DNA of 64,000 bases from Pseudomonadota bacterium (GCA_018896025.1 JAHIND010000017.1:62001-126000), one strand, 5' to 3'; positions 8,663 through 17,604 are shown, counted from the stretch's first letter. Notes: generated by a model from the sequence alone, not told the origin. Numbers and translations: made by a program.

Positions 8663-8734
8663 GAGCAGGGAATAACTATTGAAACCGGATGGTTGTGACA
8701 TCAAACCCCGCCCGGAAGCTCATAGGAGCGTCTT

Positions 8735-9277
8735 TTGACAGACAAGCCGCCCATCAAGGTCGTTTTTTCACCCGAGACTATCCAACGCCGCGTGCGGGAA
8801 CTGGCCGAGCAAATAAGCGCTGATTTCGCCGGCCAGGAGCCCATAATGCTGGGAGTGCTCAAGGGCTGCTTCATCTTTTTGAGCGACCTGGTGCGCCAAG
8901 TGGACTTCCCCCTGGAAGTGGACTTCGTGCGCCTGGCCTCCTACGGCAGTTCGGATACCTCCAGCGGCAGGGTGCAGATGGTCAAGGCCCCGGAGCTGCC
9001 CATCAAGGGCCGCCCGGTGGTGGTGGTGGAAGACATCATCGACACGGGGGTCACCCTAAAGTGGCTGGTCGAGTATTTGCAGTCCATGGGCCCCAGCTCG
9101 GTCCACCTGTGCGTGTTGGTGGACAAGGCCGAGCGCCGCGAGGTGGAGGTGGAGGTGGACTACGTGGGCTTCAAGGTCCCCGGCGGATTCCTGGTGGGCT
9201 ACGGCCTGGACTTTGACGAACAATATCGTTTCCTGCCCGGTATTTACGAGCTAACACACCAAGGAGCCGGGAAATAA
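8735..9277 (+). CDS. hpt: Hypoxanthine phosphoribosyltransferase
   Basis: This purine salvage enzyme joins hypoxanthine or guanine to PRPP. VVVVEDIIDTGVTL is the PRPP-binding loop, LKGCFIFLSDLVR the phosphate-binding PPi loop, and VDYVGFKVPGGFLVGYGLDFDEQYR the purine-specificity region of HPRT. The length of 180 residues is standard. TTG at 8735 with AGGAG 6 nt upstream is the start. The stop is 2 nt from the next start, so it is probably co-transcribed with the zinc-ribbon membrane protein. Confidence 0.93.
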   Translation: MTDKPPIKVVFSPETIQRRVRELAEQISADFAGQEPIMLGVLKGCFIFLSDLVRQVDFPLEVDFVRLASYGSSDTSSGRVQMVKAPELPIKGRPVVVVEDIIDTGVTLKWLVEYLQSMGPSSVHLCVLVDKAERREVEVEVDYVGFKVPGGFLVGYGLDFDEQYRFLPGIYELTHQGAGK

Positions 9278-9279
9278 CC

Positions 9280-10275
9280 ATGAAGGTGCATTGCCAAACC
9301 TGCGGCACGGACTTCCGCCTGGACGACGGCCTGATTCCGCCGGAAGGAGCCTGGGTGCGCTGCAGTCAATGCGGAGACGTCTTCCAGGTGGTTCCCGAGG
9401 CCCAGGAAAAAGCGCCCGCCCCCGCCGAAACCACACCCCAGGAGCCGGAGCAGACCTTCTACGAGGCCGTTTCGGTTGCTCTGTCCCAGGCGCCGGAGCC
9501 CCCGGCGGCCCCGCGGGAGCCCGCCCCCAACCAGGAGGCCGGTTTCTGGGCCGAGGAGGCCACGGCCAGCACCTTGGACCTTTCCATGATGGCGCGGGCC
9601 GAACAGGAGCGGGCCCGCAAGCGGGCCGACTTCGGCCTGGAGCAGCGGCCCGAGATAGCCCAGCGCCCCCCCCGGGGCCCCCTGTTCAAGGCCGTCTTCT
9701 GGCTGATCGCTATCCTGTTGTTGGCCGCCATAACCGCCCTGGGCTCGGTGTTGATTATGGCCCGCCTGGGTGTGGGTCACGAAGTAGTGGACCGGGCCGC
9801 CCGCCTGCCGGGCATGGCCCCCCTGCTGGGGCGCTCCGCCAAGGGCGGCTCACAAGCGACCAACCCCGCCGTGGTGCGCATGAGCCTGGTGGAGGTGAAA
9901 AGCTTCAACCGGATCAACGAGACCTCGGGCCGCATCTTCGTGATTCAGGGCAAGGTGGTCAACCATCACCAACGCCCCCGCACCTCGGTGCTGGTGCAGG
10001 GCACCTTGCACGATGCCACCGGCAAAACGGTGCGTCAGGCATCCTCCTACGCGGGCAGCGTCTTCACCCCCGAGGAGTTGCGTTTCCTTAGCCTGGGGGC
10101 CATTGAGCGCCGTCTGTCCAGCCCCCTGGCCCTGGACGCCAAGCCCTACGTGGTGGCCCCGGGGGAATCGCTGCCCTTCATGATCGTCTTGACCAACGTG
10201 CCTGACCAACCCTTAGAATACACCGCAGCGGTGATCGGGTCCGACCCGGCGGAGGAAAGGCCGGTGCTGCGCTGA
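9280..10275 (+). CDS. MJ0042-type zinc-ribbon protein with DUF3426-like domain
   Basis: The N-terminus MKVHCQTCGTDFRLDD followed by VRCSQCGDVF is a two-CxxC MJ0042-type zinc finger (residues 1-38). A proline- and alanine-rich linker follows, then one membrane helix (about residues 142-165), then a C-terminal domain with the fibronectin-like pattern of DUF3426 (VKSFNRINETSGRIFVIQG). The finger should be cytoplasmic and the DUF3426 domain periplasmic. Function is unknown; the family is widespread in proteobacteria. It directly follows hpt. Confidence 0.75.
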   Translation: MKVHCQTCGTDFRLDDGLIPPEGAWVRCSQCGDVFQVVPEAQEKAPAPAETTPQEPEQTFYEAVSVALSQAPEPPAAPREPAPNQEAGFWAEEATASTLDLSMMARAEQERARKRADFGLEQRPEIAQRPPRGPLFKAVFWLIAILLLAAITALGSVLIMARLGVGHEVVDRAARLPGMAPLLGRSAKGGSQATNPAVVRMSLVEVKSFNRINETSGRIFVIQGKVVNHHQRPRTSVLVQGTLHDATGKTVRQASSYAGSVFTPEELRFLSLGAIERRLSSPLALDAKPYVVAPGESLPFMIVLTNVPDQPLEYTAAVIGSDPAEERPVLR

Positions 10276-10313
10276 GCTTCACCAGACAGCGAAAGGCCCG
10301 CAAAGCCCGATCA

Positions 10314-11339
10314 GTGCAACCGGCCTACATGAGCATGGTTCAACGCGTAATTTGGGGCGTGGTATGCAGCCTGGGAGTGGTGGCCATGGGCACCCTGGGC
10401 TATCGCTGGATCGAGGACTACTCCTGGCTGGAATCCATTTACATGACCATCATCACCGTGACCACGGTGGGTTTCGGCGAGGTGCGCCCCCTCAGCTCCG
10501 CCGGCCGCATCTTCACCATGGTGTTGATGCTCTCTGGCGTGGGCACCATCTTGTACTTGCTCACCACCCTCACCCAGTTGGTGGTGGAGGGCAAACTCCG
10601 GGAGATAATGGGGAGAAGAAGCTTGGAAAGAGCCATACGCTCCTTGAAGGATCATTACATCGTCTGCGGCTACGGCCGCATCGGCGCCCTGGTCACCGAG
10701 ATGATTAGAGACGCGGGGCGCGAGGTGGTGGTCATCGACAACAGCGATGAGGTTACCCGCCGCTTGGAGGGCGAGGGCATCCACTACGTGTTGGGCTCGG
10801 CCACCGAAGACGAGAGCCTGTTGGCCGCCGGAGTGGAGCGGGCCCAGGGGCTCATCGCCACGGTGAGCTCCGACGCGGACAACGTGTACATCGTGCTCAC
10901 CGCAAAGGACATGCGCCCGGACATCTTCATCATCGCCCGGGCCACCGAGCCGGGCAGCGAGCGCAAGCTGAAGCACGCCGGGGCGGACAAGGTGGTTAGC
11001 CCCTACTTCATCGGAGCCCGGCGCATCGCCCAGACCGTGATCCGCCCCTCGGTGGCTGATTTCATCGACCTCACCTTCCACAGCACCACCGAGCAGCCCT
11101 TGCGCATGGAGGAGTTGGCCGTGGGGCCCCATGCCGAGTTGGCCGGGGTTAGCCTCAAGGACTCGGGCATCCGCCAAAAGCTGGACCTCATCGTGCTGGC
11201 GGTAAAGAAAGCCGACGGCAGCATGCACTTCAATCCCCCGGCGTCCACAGTGGTGGAGGTGGGTGACACCCTCATCGCCATGGGTCCGGGCAGTTCCATG
11301 AGCAAGCTGGCCAAAATTTTGGGTAGCCAACCCGCCTAA
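10314..11339 (+). CDS. Two-helix potassium channel with RCK domains
   Basis: A short N-terminal pore unit has two membrane helices and the selectivity filter TVTTVGFGEV at about residues 46-55. It is followed by a cytoplasmic RCK_N (TrkA-N) Rossmann domain (IVCGYGRIGALVTEM) and a RCK_C domain near residues 255-335. This is the layout of MthK-like ligand-gated K+ channels. GTG at 10314 is used as start; ATG at 10329 is a possible alternative and neither has a strong ribosome site. Its stop codon overlaps the stop of the convergent transporter gene by 4 nt. Confidence 0.88.
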   Translation: MQPAYMSMVQRVIWGVVCSLGVVAMGTLGYRWIEDYSWLESIYMTIITVTTVGFGEVRPLSSAGRIFTMVLMLSGVGTILYLLTTLTQLVVEGKLREIMGRRSLERAIRSLKDHYIVCGYGRIGALVTEMIRDAGREVVVIDNSDEVTRRLEGEGIHYVLGSATEDESLLAAGVERAQGLIATVSSDADNVYIVLTAKDMRPDIFIIARATEPGSERKLKHAGADKVVSPYFIGARRIAQTVIRPSVADFIDLTFHSTTEQPLRMEELAVGPHAELAGVSLKDSGIRQKLDLIVLAVKKADGSMHFNPPASTVVEVGDTLIAMGPGSSMSKLAKILGSQPA

Positions 11340-12199
11340 CCGGCCAGCAGGATGACCACGGCCCCGGCCACCATGAGGCCGCTGGCCATAAGGTGTTGAG
11401 CCAGGCGCGCCTCCTTCAGGAACACCCCGCCATAAAGCACGGCCATGATTATGCTCAGGCGCTTGACCGCCACCATGTAGGCGGCCGGTGCCTGGGTCAA
11501 TGACCAATAGTGGCACACCAGCATGGCCGCCATGCACAGTCCCACCGCCAGGGCGGGCCAAGGACGGCGCAACCAGTCCCAGCCCAGTTGCCGCCGGGCG
11601 GCCAGCACCGCCACCAGGGCCACGGACAGCACCAAGGGATAGGCCGAGGCCATGAACCAGGGGCCAGAGGCGAGCAAGGCCACCTTGCCCAGGGTGAGGG
11701 TGTAGCCGTAAAGGGCGCTCGTCGCCAGAATCAGCATGGAGCCCTTCTCCCTGGTCACCGCCAGCAACGGCGCGGCCCAGCCCCGGCGGACCTGGTGCAG
11801 GTTGAGGGCATAGGCTCCAGCCACCACCAGGACCACTCCAGTCACTCCGGCGGTGCTGGGCAGCTCGTCCAGAAACAGCCAGCCGGTGCCGATCACAAAC
11901 AAGGGCGTAAAAGCCATGAAGGGCATGGTCAGGGACAGGGGCGACACCTGAATGGCCCGCAAATAAAGGAACAGGGCAGCTACCTCGGCGGGCAGGGCCA
12001 TAGCGGCGGCCCAGTAAAAAGACGGCTGGATATCCGGCATGGGGGCGAGGAACAGCACGATCAGGCACACCGGGGCCAGGCCGGTGAGGCGCACCAGAAT
12101 CATCTGCCCCACCGGAAGGTCGCTGAAATGGCGCTTGGTCAGATAGTCGGCCGTGGCCAGAAAAAAGGCCGCGGCCAAAGCCAGCCAAAACCAAGTCAT
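11336..12199 (-). CDS. EamA/DMT-superfamily transporter
   Basis: The 287-residue product is almost entirely hydrophobic, with about ten predicted helices in two repeats of five. PFMAFTPLFVIGTGWLFLDELPS in the first repeat and MAVLYGGVFLKEARL in the second are the usual EamA half-repeat ends. The substrate is unknown. ATG at 12199 overlaps the stop of the PfkB-family kinase gene (ATGA), which suggests coupled translation and possibly a shared substrate such as a sugar or nucleoside. Confidence 0.82.
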   Translation of the reverse strand: MTWFWLALAAAFFLATADYLTKRHFSDLPVGQMILVRLTGLAPVCLIVLFLAPMPDIQPSFYWAAAMALPAEVAALFLYLRAIQVSPLSLTMPFMAFTPLFVIGTGWLFLDELPSTAGVTGVVLVVAGAYALNLHQVRRGWAAPLLAVTREKGSMLILATSALYGYTLTLGKVALLASGPWFMASAYPLVLSVALVAVLAARRQLGWDWLRRPWPALAVGLCMAAMLVCHYWSLTQAPAAYMVAVKRLSIIMAVLYGGVFLKEARLAQHLMASGLMVAGAVVILLAG

Positions 12200-13143
12200 A
12201 GCGGGTGATCGTTCAGGAAAGCGGCAAGCGCACTCCGTTCGGGCAAGGCGGTGCGCCCGCCCAGGGCGGTCACGCTGATGGCCGCCAGGGCGCAGGCCGT
12301 GGCTAAGGCCTGCCGGGGAGCCTGTCCTTCCAGGATGGCGTGGGCCATTCCCGCGTGAAACACGTCCCCCGCTCCGGTGGTGTCCACCGCCTCCACCGGG
12401 AAGCCGGGGTGCTCGAAAAGCTCGCCGTCGGCCAACATCTGAGCCCCGTGCTCCCCCATGGTGCGCCCGGCCCAAACCGGCCCCATGGCGGCCAGTTCCC
12501 GCAAGGCCTCCACCGGGTCGTCCCGTCCGGTGAGGCGCTGGGCAAAGCCGCTGTCTCCCATCACCACGTGGCACAAGCTCACCAGTTCGGCGGTGCCGCC
12601 CTGCACCCTTTCGGCGTCCAGGGTGACCACCGCCCCGGTGGCGCGGGCGATGCGCGCCGCTTCCAGGCTGGCCTCCACAAAGTGGCCGTCCAGATGCAGC
12701 AGGCGGCAGGAAGCGATTTGTGCGCGGTTCAGGTCGCTGGGTTCCAGACGGCAGGCCTCGTCCCTGGTCCAGACGATGGTGCGCTCGCCGCCCCCCTCCT
12801 CCACCAGGATGAAGGCCTCCTGGCTGTGCGCGCCGGGTTTGACCACCAGGCCGCCGGTATCCACCCCGAACTCGGCCAGGCGGGGACCGGCCAGACGCCC
12901 GGTCTCGTCGTCGCCCACCGCGCCGGCATAGCTCACCCGGTGGCCCAGGCGGGCCAGGGCGCAGGCGGCGGTGGCCGCCTGGCCACCGCCGGAGTTGATC
13001 ATACGGCGCATACGAATCTTGCTCCCCCGGCTGGGATAGCGGGGGATAAGGCAGAGGTGGTCCGAGGCGTTTAGCCCCAGACAAAGGGCGTCCCAAGGAC
13101 GCTGCCCGGCCGCGGGCAAGGGCAAGGGCCCGCCGCCGGGCAA
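12196..13143 (-). CDS. PfkB-family carbohydrate kinase
   Basis: A ribokinase-fold kinase of 315 residues. NSGGGQAATAACALARLG is the N-terminal substrate-side signature, and VDTTGAGDVFHAGMAHAI the C-terminal PfkB signature with the catalytic Asp in TGAGD. Substrate class (ribose, fructose, nucleoside, inosine or other) is not resolvable. The start is probably TTG at 13143, with AGGAAGG about 8 nt upstream, overlapping the end of the MBL-fold gene. It is the fourth gene of a five-gene minus-strand operon. Confidence 0.82.
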   Translation of the reverse strand: MPGGGPLPLPAAGQRPWDALCLGLNASDHLCLIPRYPSRGSKIRMRRMINSGGGQAATAACALARLGHRVSYAGAVGDDETGRLAGPRLAEFGVDTGGLVVKPGAHSQEAFILVEEGGGERTIVWTRDEACRLEPSDLNRAQIASCRLLHLDGHFVEASLEAARIARATGAVVTLDAERVQGGTAELVSLCHVVMGDSGFAQRLTGRDDPVEALRELAAMGPVWAGRTMGEHGAQMLADGELFEHPGFPVEAVDTTGAGDVFHAGMAHAILEGQAPRQALATACALAAISVTALGGRTALPERSALAAFLNDHPL

Positions 13144-13147
13144 GCGG

Positions 13148-13795
13148 CTAGCCTTCCTTGGGTAGGATGCGCACCTGCACTATGCCTTCCAGGGCCTTGG
13201 CAAAGCGCTGGGCATCGCTCTCGTCGCCCACGATGGCCCCATAGTGCATGGGGATGGCCAGCTTGGGTCCGATGACCTGGGCCGCGGCCACCGCCTCTTC
13301 GGCGGTCATCACGTAGGTGCCGCTCACCGGCAACAGGGCCACGTCCACGTGCAGGTGCTCCATCTCCGGGATGTAGTCGGTGTCACCGGCGTGGTAGATG
13401 CTCACCCCGTCCACGGTAAGGATGAACCCCAGCCAGCCGTTGGCCCGGGGATGGAACTCCTTGTTCAGGTTGTAGGCGGGCACCGTCTGCACGGTGATGT
13501 CGCCCAAGGTGACCTTCTGACCGGGCACCAGGGCCTTCACCTTGCCCGAGAGCTTGTCCGCGCTGTCGGCCTCGGTGAGGATCACCGTGTTCTCGCCCTG
13601 GATCTTGGCCACGTCATCGGGCACGCAGTGGTCGAAGTGATCGTGGCTGATCAGGATCAAGGAGGCCTGGGGCCCCCCGGTCAACTCGTAAGGGTCGAAG
13701 TAGATGGCGCCCTGGGGCCGGTCCAGCCGAAAGCTGTCGTGGCCCAGCCAATGCAGGTCACCCACCACCTTGTCGATGGCGGCTTGGTCGGCCAT
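13148..13795 (-). CDS. MBL-fold metal-dependent hydrolase (UPF0173-like)
   Basis: A 215-residue metallo-beta-lactamase-fold protein. LHWLGHDSFRL opens the fold, and ISHDHFDHC gives the HxHxDH zinc site. YHAGDTDYIPEM supplies the bridging Asp, and PMHYGAIVGD the last His. This compact form resembles UPF0173/UlaG-like hydrolases. The substrate is unknown. It sits between the CooT-like gene (27-nt gap) and the kinase gene in the same operon. Its own ATG follows a GGGAGG-type ribosome site. Confidence 0.83.
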   Translation of the reverse strand: MADQAAIDKVVGDLHWLGHDSFRLDRPQGAIYFDPYELTGGPQASLILISHDHFDHCVPDDVAKIQGENTVILTEADSADKLSGKVKALVPGQKVTLGDITVQTVPAYNLNKEFHPRANGWLGFILTVDGVSIYHAGDTDYIPEMEHLHVDVALLPVSGTYVMTAEEAVAAAQVIGPKLAIPMHYGAIVGDESDAQRFAKALEGIVQVRILPKEG

Positions 13796-13822
13796 GGTTC
13801 CTCCCTTGAATATTTGGTCGTC

Positions 13823-14017
13823 TTATCCTTCGGCCAGCACCACCCGGTGGTTGACCAGGGACATGGATTTGATGCGCCCGGCCAGGGTCTTTTGCTCGCC
13901 GTAGATGGATACCAGCCGAAGGGTACCGTCATCTTGGGGTTCAATGAGGTCGACGTCGGCCAGGTACAGCTCTTCCTGACCGCTTTTGTTGAGCAGGTAG
14001 GCTGTTGCTTCACACAT
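13823..14017 (-). CDS. cooT: CooT-like small nickel-binding protein
   Basis: A 64-residue protein starting MCEATAYLL, with the conserved Cys2 and the beta-strand pattern VDLIEPQDDGTLRLVSIYGEQ that I recognise from the CooT family. CooT of Rhodospirillum binds Ni(II) through Cys2 as a dimer and helps mature CO dehydrogenase; homologues occur widely in anaerobes next to other genes. Its ATG overlaps the end of the DUF3842 gene by 8 nt. No CO dehydrogenase gene is in view. The [NiFe] hydrogenase at 30.9 kb is the only clear nickel enzyme in the window. Confidence 0.7.
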   Translation of the reverse strand: MCEATAYLLNKSGQEELYLADVDLIEPQDDGTLRLVSIYGEQKTLAGRIKSMSLVNHRVVLAEG

Positions 14018-14429
14018 TGGAAAACATCTCCTTAAGGCGGACCTGCACGATGTGGTCCACTTGGTGGGGTAATGGCTCTCGGGCCACGCTGGCCACTTCC
14101 ACGTTTTCCTGGGTTAGGGGCAGGAGGAATTTGCGGGCCCGGCAGGAGGCCACAGCAGCGGCCACGGCCGGGGTTATCTCACCCATCATGGAGTTGGCCA
14201 AGACGATGCCGATGGGTCCGATGATCACGTCAGCGTCTCTAATGGTCACCAGGATGGCGTTTTCGCCGGTGGCGCCCCGGTTGGCGCCGGCCTTCATCAT
14301 TTGGGCGGTGGCAATGGCGTTGCTGCCCAAGGCCAGAACCTCCACCGTTTCGGCGTACTCTTCCTTGAGCCGTCGAATGATGACGCTGCCTATACCGCCG
14401 CCCTGGCCGTCGATAACACAGATGCGCAA
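14010..14429 (-). CDS. DUF3842 family protein
   Basis: A 139-residue protein starting RICVIDGQGGGIGSVIIRRLKE, a Rossmann-like glycine-rich nucleotide-binding start, followed by VLALGSNAIATAQMMKAGANRGATGENAI. This matches DUF3842, a family of unknown function found mainly in anaerobic bacteria. TTG at 14429 with AGGAGG 5 nt upstream fixes the start; the much longer open frame upstream runs antisense into plsY and is not coding. It is the first gene of the operon DUF3842, CooT-like, MBL-fold, PfkB, EamA. Confidence 0.78.
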   Translation of the reverse strand: MRICVIDGQGGGIGSVIIRRLKEEYAETVEVLALGSNAIATAQMMKAGANRGATGENAILVTIRDADVIIGPIGIVLANSMMGEITPAVAAAVASCRARKFLLPLTQENVEVASVAREPLPHQVDHIVQVRLKEMFSNV

Positions 14430-14519
14430 GCTTGCCTCCTTGTTTAAAAGAGAATACACTGATGCCCAATAGCTGACAAGCCCGCGCGTAAGTGCAGGCA
14501 AAAGGAGAGATTTAAGCGC

Positions 14520-15104
14520 ATGATCCTCGCGGGGCTGGCCTTGATAATAGTGGGATATCTTTTGGGCGCGGTACCCTTCGGGCTCTTGGTGAGCCGCGCC
14601 ATGGGTGGGCCCGATCCCCGCCAAGGAGGCTCCGGCAACATAGGGGCCACCAACGTGGCCCGTCAGGCGGGCAAGTCCGCCGGCGTACTCACTCTCCTGT
14701 TGGACATCGGCAAGGGCCTGGGCCCCGCCATGCTGGCCGACTACTGGCTCACTCCCTGGTGGGCCGGAGCGGTGGGCCTGGCCGCCTTCGTGGGCCACTG
14801 CTGGCCGGTGTACCTGAGCTTCCGGGGCGGCAAGGGCGTGGCCACCTTCTTGGGCGTGCTCCTGGGCCTGGCCCCCATGGCCGGGCTGGCCACCGGCCTG
14901 GTGGTGATCCTGTTGGCCATCTTCAGCAAGCACATGTCATTGGGTTCCATGGTGGGCTGCGGCAGTTCGGTGGGATGGCTCTGGGTGGCCGAAGCGCCGC
15001 TAGCCTTTATGGTCATGGCCACCGTGATGACCCTTCTGGTTATGTACAAACACCGGGAAAATATCGACCGCCTCAGAGCGGGCCAGGAGCACGTCTGGCG
15101 CTAA
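14520..15104 (+). CDS. plsY: Acyl-phosphate:glycerol-3-phosphate acyltransferase PlsY
   Basis: This membrane enzyme makes lysophosphatidate from acyl phosphate in phospholipid synthesis. The three PlsY signatures are present: GGSGNIGATNVAR near residue 36, a SFRGGKGVATFLG loop near residue 100, and a C-terminal helix ending MYKHRENIDRL. The protein has 194 residues and about five membrane helices, as expected. ATG at 14520 is preceded by AGGAGAG. It is divergent from the DUF3842 operon and followed by repeat copy B. Confidence 0.92.
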   Translation: MILAGLALIIVGYLLGAVPFGLLVSRAMGGPDPRQGGSGNIGATNVARQAGKSAGVLTLLLDIGKGLGPAMLADYWLTPWWAGAVGLAAFVGHCWPVYLSFRGGKGVATFLGVLLGLAPMAGLATGLVVILLAIFSKHMSLGSMVGCGSSVGWLWVAEAPLAFMVMATVMTLLVMYKHRENIDRLRAGQEHVWR

Positions 15105-15110
15105 TCCGGC

Positions 15111-15232
15111 TGCGCCAGCCACCGGCATACGGCGTTGCCGACTTCGCTCGGGCCTCGACGTAGCTCTGACTACGCCTGCGACCCTCGCTCGTCGGTCGCC
15201 TTGTCTGCCAATGGCTGACTGTGCCGGTGACG
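15111..15232. repeat. Dispersed hairpin repeat, copy B
   Basis: Read on the minus strand it shares with copy A the words CAAGGCGACCG, CGAGCGAGGGTCGCAGGCGT, CTACGTCGAGGCCCGAGCG and GCCG-like CGGCAACGC, enclosed by imperfect inverted arms (around 15113-15129 and 15206-15229). It lies between the convergent plsY and NYN nuclease genes. Confidence 0.8.
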
Positions 15233-15340
15233 GATATAAACTGCAATTTGAAGATGTGGGCGCATTTTTCTCAGCACAAGGATAGATACAAGCCTACTGT
15301 TGAATGCCGCCCGACTCTCACGAAATATCCGGGCGTGCGC

Positions 15341-15841
15341 TTATAACCGATCTTTGCGCCTGGCTATTTTGCGCTCAGCCTTGCGCAGGCGCTTGGCCGG
15401 GCCCCTCTTTTTGGTGGTGAAGTCCCATCCGTCGTCGCCTCCCTCCCCGGCGGGAGGCATACCCAAGGCCACTTCCAGCAAACGGTTGCCGAATTCCTCG
15501 GAGCTAAGCACCACCGCGCCGTGCACCCGGCAGCGCCCGGCCAACTCCCGGTCGCTGGTCACCACGGTGATGCCGCCCCCCTCCTTGGCGGCCAGAGCGG
15601 CGATCACGTCGTCGGCCGAGCGCTCGGCCCCGGAAAAGCTCACCGGCATCCCGGCCAGGCGCTCCTTGCCGCCGCCCGGCTCCAGGCCGCCGTCGAACAC
15701 CACCTTGATTTTATGGGAGCGGCGCTTGCGGTACAGGCGCAGGGCTTCCATGAGGGCTTCGCGGCCCTGTCCCTTGTCCGAGGCAAAGGCCAGCTCGGGC
15801 ACGGTGTGGATGAGATTGTATCCGTCGATAACCAGGCGCAT
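15341..15841 (-). CDS. NYN-domain (YacP-like) ribonuclease
   Basis: A 166-residue PIN-like NYN nuclease of the YacP/DUF901 type. MRLVIDGYNLIHTVPEL carries the first catalytic Asp and the family signature, KIKVVFDGG and GAERSADDVIAAL further acidic sites, and ITVVTSDREL the C-terminal Asp. YacP-like proteins take part in rRNA and mRNA turnover in Gram-positive bacteria; the role here is inferred. A very basic C-terminal tail (after residue 145) may bind RNA. It follows parB by 9 nt on the same strand. Confidence 0.82.
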   Translation of the reverse strand: MRLVIDGYNLIHTVPELAFASDKGQGREALMEALRLYRKRRSHKIKVVFDGGLEPGGGKERLAGMPVSFSGAERSADDVIAALAAKEGGGITVVTSDRELAGRCRVHGAVVLSSEEFGNRLLEVALGMPPAGEGGDDGWDFTTKKRGPAKRLRKAERKIARRKDRL

Positions 15842-15850
15842 GAGACGAGA

Positions 15851-16756
15851 CTAACTGTTGAAGAGCTCCAGCAGCCGCTCCAGCTCCTTGTTGGAGGAAA
15901 AGCGGATGGTGATGACTCCCTTTTTGCCCTTGCGCTTTATCTCCACCGGAGCGCCCAGGCGGTAGCGCAGGTCTTCGGCCAGGCTGGTGAGTTGCACCTC
16001 TTCCTGGGTGGGGGCCTTTGGAGGCGCGGGCTCGGTGGACATCTTCTTGACCAGGGCCTCGGCGGCGCGCACCGAAAGCCCCTTGGTCACGATCTCGTCG
16101 CGGGCGGCGCGCATGGCCGCTTCGTTGCCCAACGACAGCAGGGCCCGGGCGTGTCCGGCGGTCAAGAGGCCGGCGGCCAAATCCTTTTGCATCTCCACCG
16201 GGAGCTTCAAGAGGCGCAGGCTGTTGGCCACGGTGGAGCGGTCCCGCCCCACCCCCCTGGCGATCTCCTCCTGGCTGAGCTGAAAATCACCGGCCAGGCG
16301 GCGGTAGGCGTGGGCCTCTTCCAGGGGGTTCAGGTCCTCGCGCTGCAGGTTTTCCAGGAGGGCCAAGAGCAGGGCCTGCTGGTCCGTGGCCCGGCGCACC
16401 ACCACCGGCACCGACACACGGCCCGCCAACTGGCTGGCCCTGAGGCGGCGCTCTCCGGCGATGAGCTGGTAGCCGCCGTCAACCGGCCGCACCACCAGGG
16501 GCTGCAACACCCCGTGCTCGGCGATGGACTCGGCCAGGGCCTTGAGGGCGTCGCCGTCGAACATGCGGCGCGGCTGATAGGGGTTGGGCTCCAGGCGTTC
16601 GATGGGCAGCTCCACCACCCGTTCGCCGGGCCCCGGCTCGGTGACCAGGCCTCCACCGGGATAATCGTCGTCACCCAACAAAGCGGCCAGTCCTCGTCCC
16701 AAAGCCGGAACCTTGCGGCGCAGCGGCTTCTTCTTGTCAAAGGTCTGGTCGCTCAT
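15851..16756 (-). CDS. parB: Chromosome partitioning protein ParB
   Basis: ParB clamps onto parS DNA using CTP and works with ParA to segregate origins. The N-terminal part has EPNPYQPRRMF and the CTP-binding GERRLRASQLAG; a helix-turn-helix follows (LSQEEIARGVGRDRSTVANSLRLL). GHARALLSL is a conserved stretch after it. The length of 301 residues is typical. The ATG at 16756 overlaps the parA stop (ATGA), so the pair is translationally coupled. I found no parS consensus site in the window. Confidence 0.93.
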   Translation of the reverse strand: MSDQTFDKKKPLRRKVPALGRGLAALLGDDDYPGGGLVTEPGPGERVVELPIERLEPNPYQPRRMFDGDALKALAESIAEHGVLQPLVVRPVDGGYQLIAGERRLRASQLAGRVSVPVVVRRATDQQALLLALLENLQREDLNPLEEAHAYRRLAGDFQLSQEEIARGVGRDRSTVANSLRLLKLPVEMQKDLAAGLLTAGHARALLSLGNEAAMRAARDEIVTKGLSVRAAEALVKKMSTEPAPPKAPTQEEVQLTSLAEDLRYRLGAPVEIKRKGKKGVITIRFSSNKELERLLELFNS

Positions 16757-17553
16757 GCAGCCTGGCCCTCCTGTGGCGCTCCCGAATTGCTGCGGGGGCC
16801 ATCCATGACTTCCTGGGTCAGGGCCAGGTAGCTCTGGGCCCCGGCGCAACGGGCATCGTAGAGTATCACCGGCAGGCCGTGGCTGGGCGCCTCGGAAAGC
16901 CGCACGTTGCGCGGCACCACCGTGTCGTAAACCATTCCCTTGAAGTGTCCCCGCACGTCGTCGGCCACTTGGTGGGAAAGGTTGTTGCGTTGGTCGTACA
17001 TGGTCAGCAGGATGCCCTCCACCTGAAGCCCCACGTTCAGGGTGCGGCGCACCCTGGCGATGGTGTGCAGCAGTTGGGTGAGCCCCTCCAAGGCGTAGTA
17101 CTCGGTCTGCAAAGGGATCAAGACCCCATGGCAGGCGGTGAGGGCATTGAGGGTCAACAGGCCCAGGGAGGGGGGGCAATCGAGCAGAATATAGCGATAA
17201 CTGGAGGTTAAGGGGGACAAGGCCGTGGCCAGCAGGCGCTCGCGCCCCGTCGACCCGGCCAGTTCCACCTCCGCCCCGAACAGGTTCACGTCCGAACCCA
17301 TGAGGTGCAGGTTTTCCAGGGTGGTGGGCTGCACCGCCTCCTGGGCCGTAACCTGGCCGATCATGACGTGATACAGGGTGGGGCTGCCGGCACCAAGAGC
17401 GACCCCCAGGCCGCTGGTAGCGTTGCCCTGGGGGTCGCAGTCAACCAAGAGGGTGGATTGCCCGGCCGAGGCCAGGCACGCGGCGAGATTCACCGCGGTA
17501 GTGGTTTTACCCACCCCACCCTTTTGGTTGGCTATGGTTATGATTCGGCCCAT
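16753..17553 (-). CDS. parA: Chromosome partitioning ATPase ParA (Soj)
   Basis: A deviant Walker A P-loop ATPase. IITIANQKGGVGKTTTAVNLA is at the N-terminus, LLVDCDPQGNATSGLG gives the A' motif, and YILLDCPPSLGLLTLNAL the Walker B region. The length of 266 residues without an N-terminal helix-turn-helix marks it as the chromosomal Soj type. It binds DNA non-specifically as an ATP dimer and is stimulated by ParB. It lies upstream of parB and downstream of secF. Confidence 0.93.
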   Translation of the reverse strand: MGRIITIANQKGGVGKTTTAVNLAACLASAGQSTLLVDCDPQGNATSGLGVALGAGSPTLYHVMIGQVTAQEAVQPTTLENLHLMGSDVNLFGAEVELAGSTGRERLLATALSPLTSSYRYILLDCPPSLGLLTLNALTACHGVLIPLQTEYYALEGLTQLLHTIARVRRTLNVGLQVEGILLTMYDQRNNLSHQVADDVRGHFKGMVYDTVVPRNVRLSEAPSHGLPVILYDARCAGAQSYLALTQEVMDGPRSNSGAPQEGQAA

Positions 17554-17604
17554 GCCTTCAACTTAGCCGGGCAAGGCCGGCACAAGCAAGTCCCAAAGGG
17601 GTCC

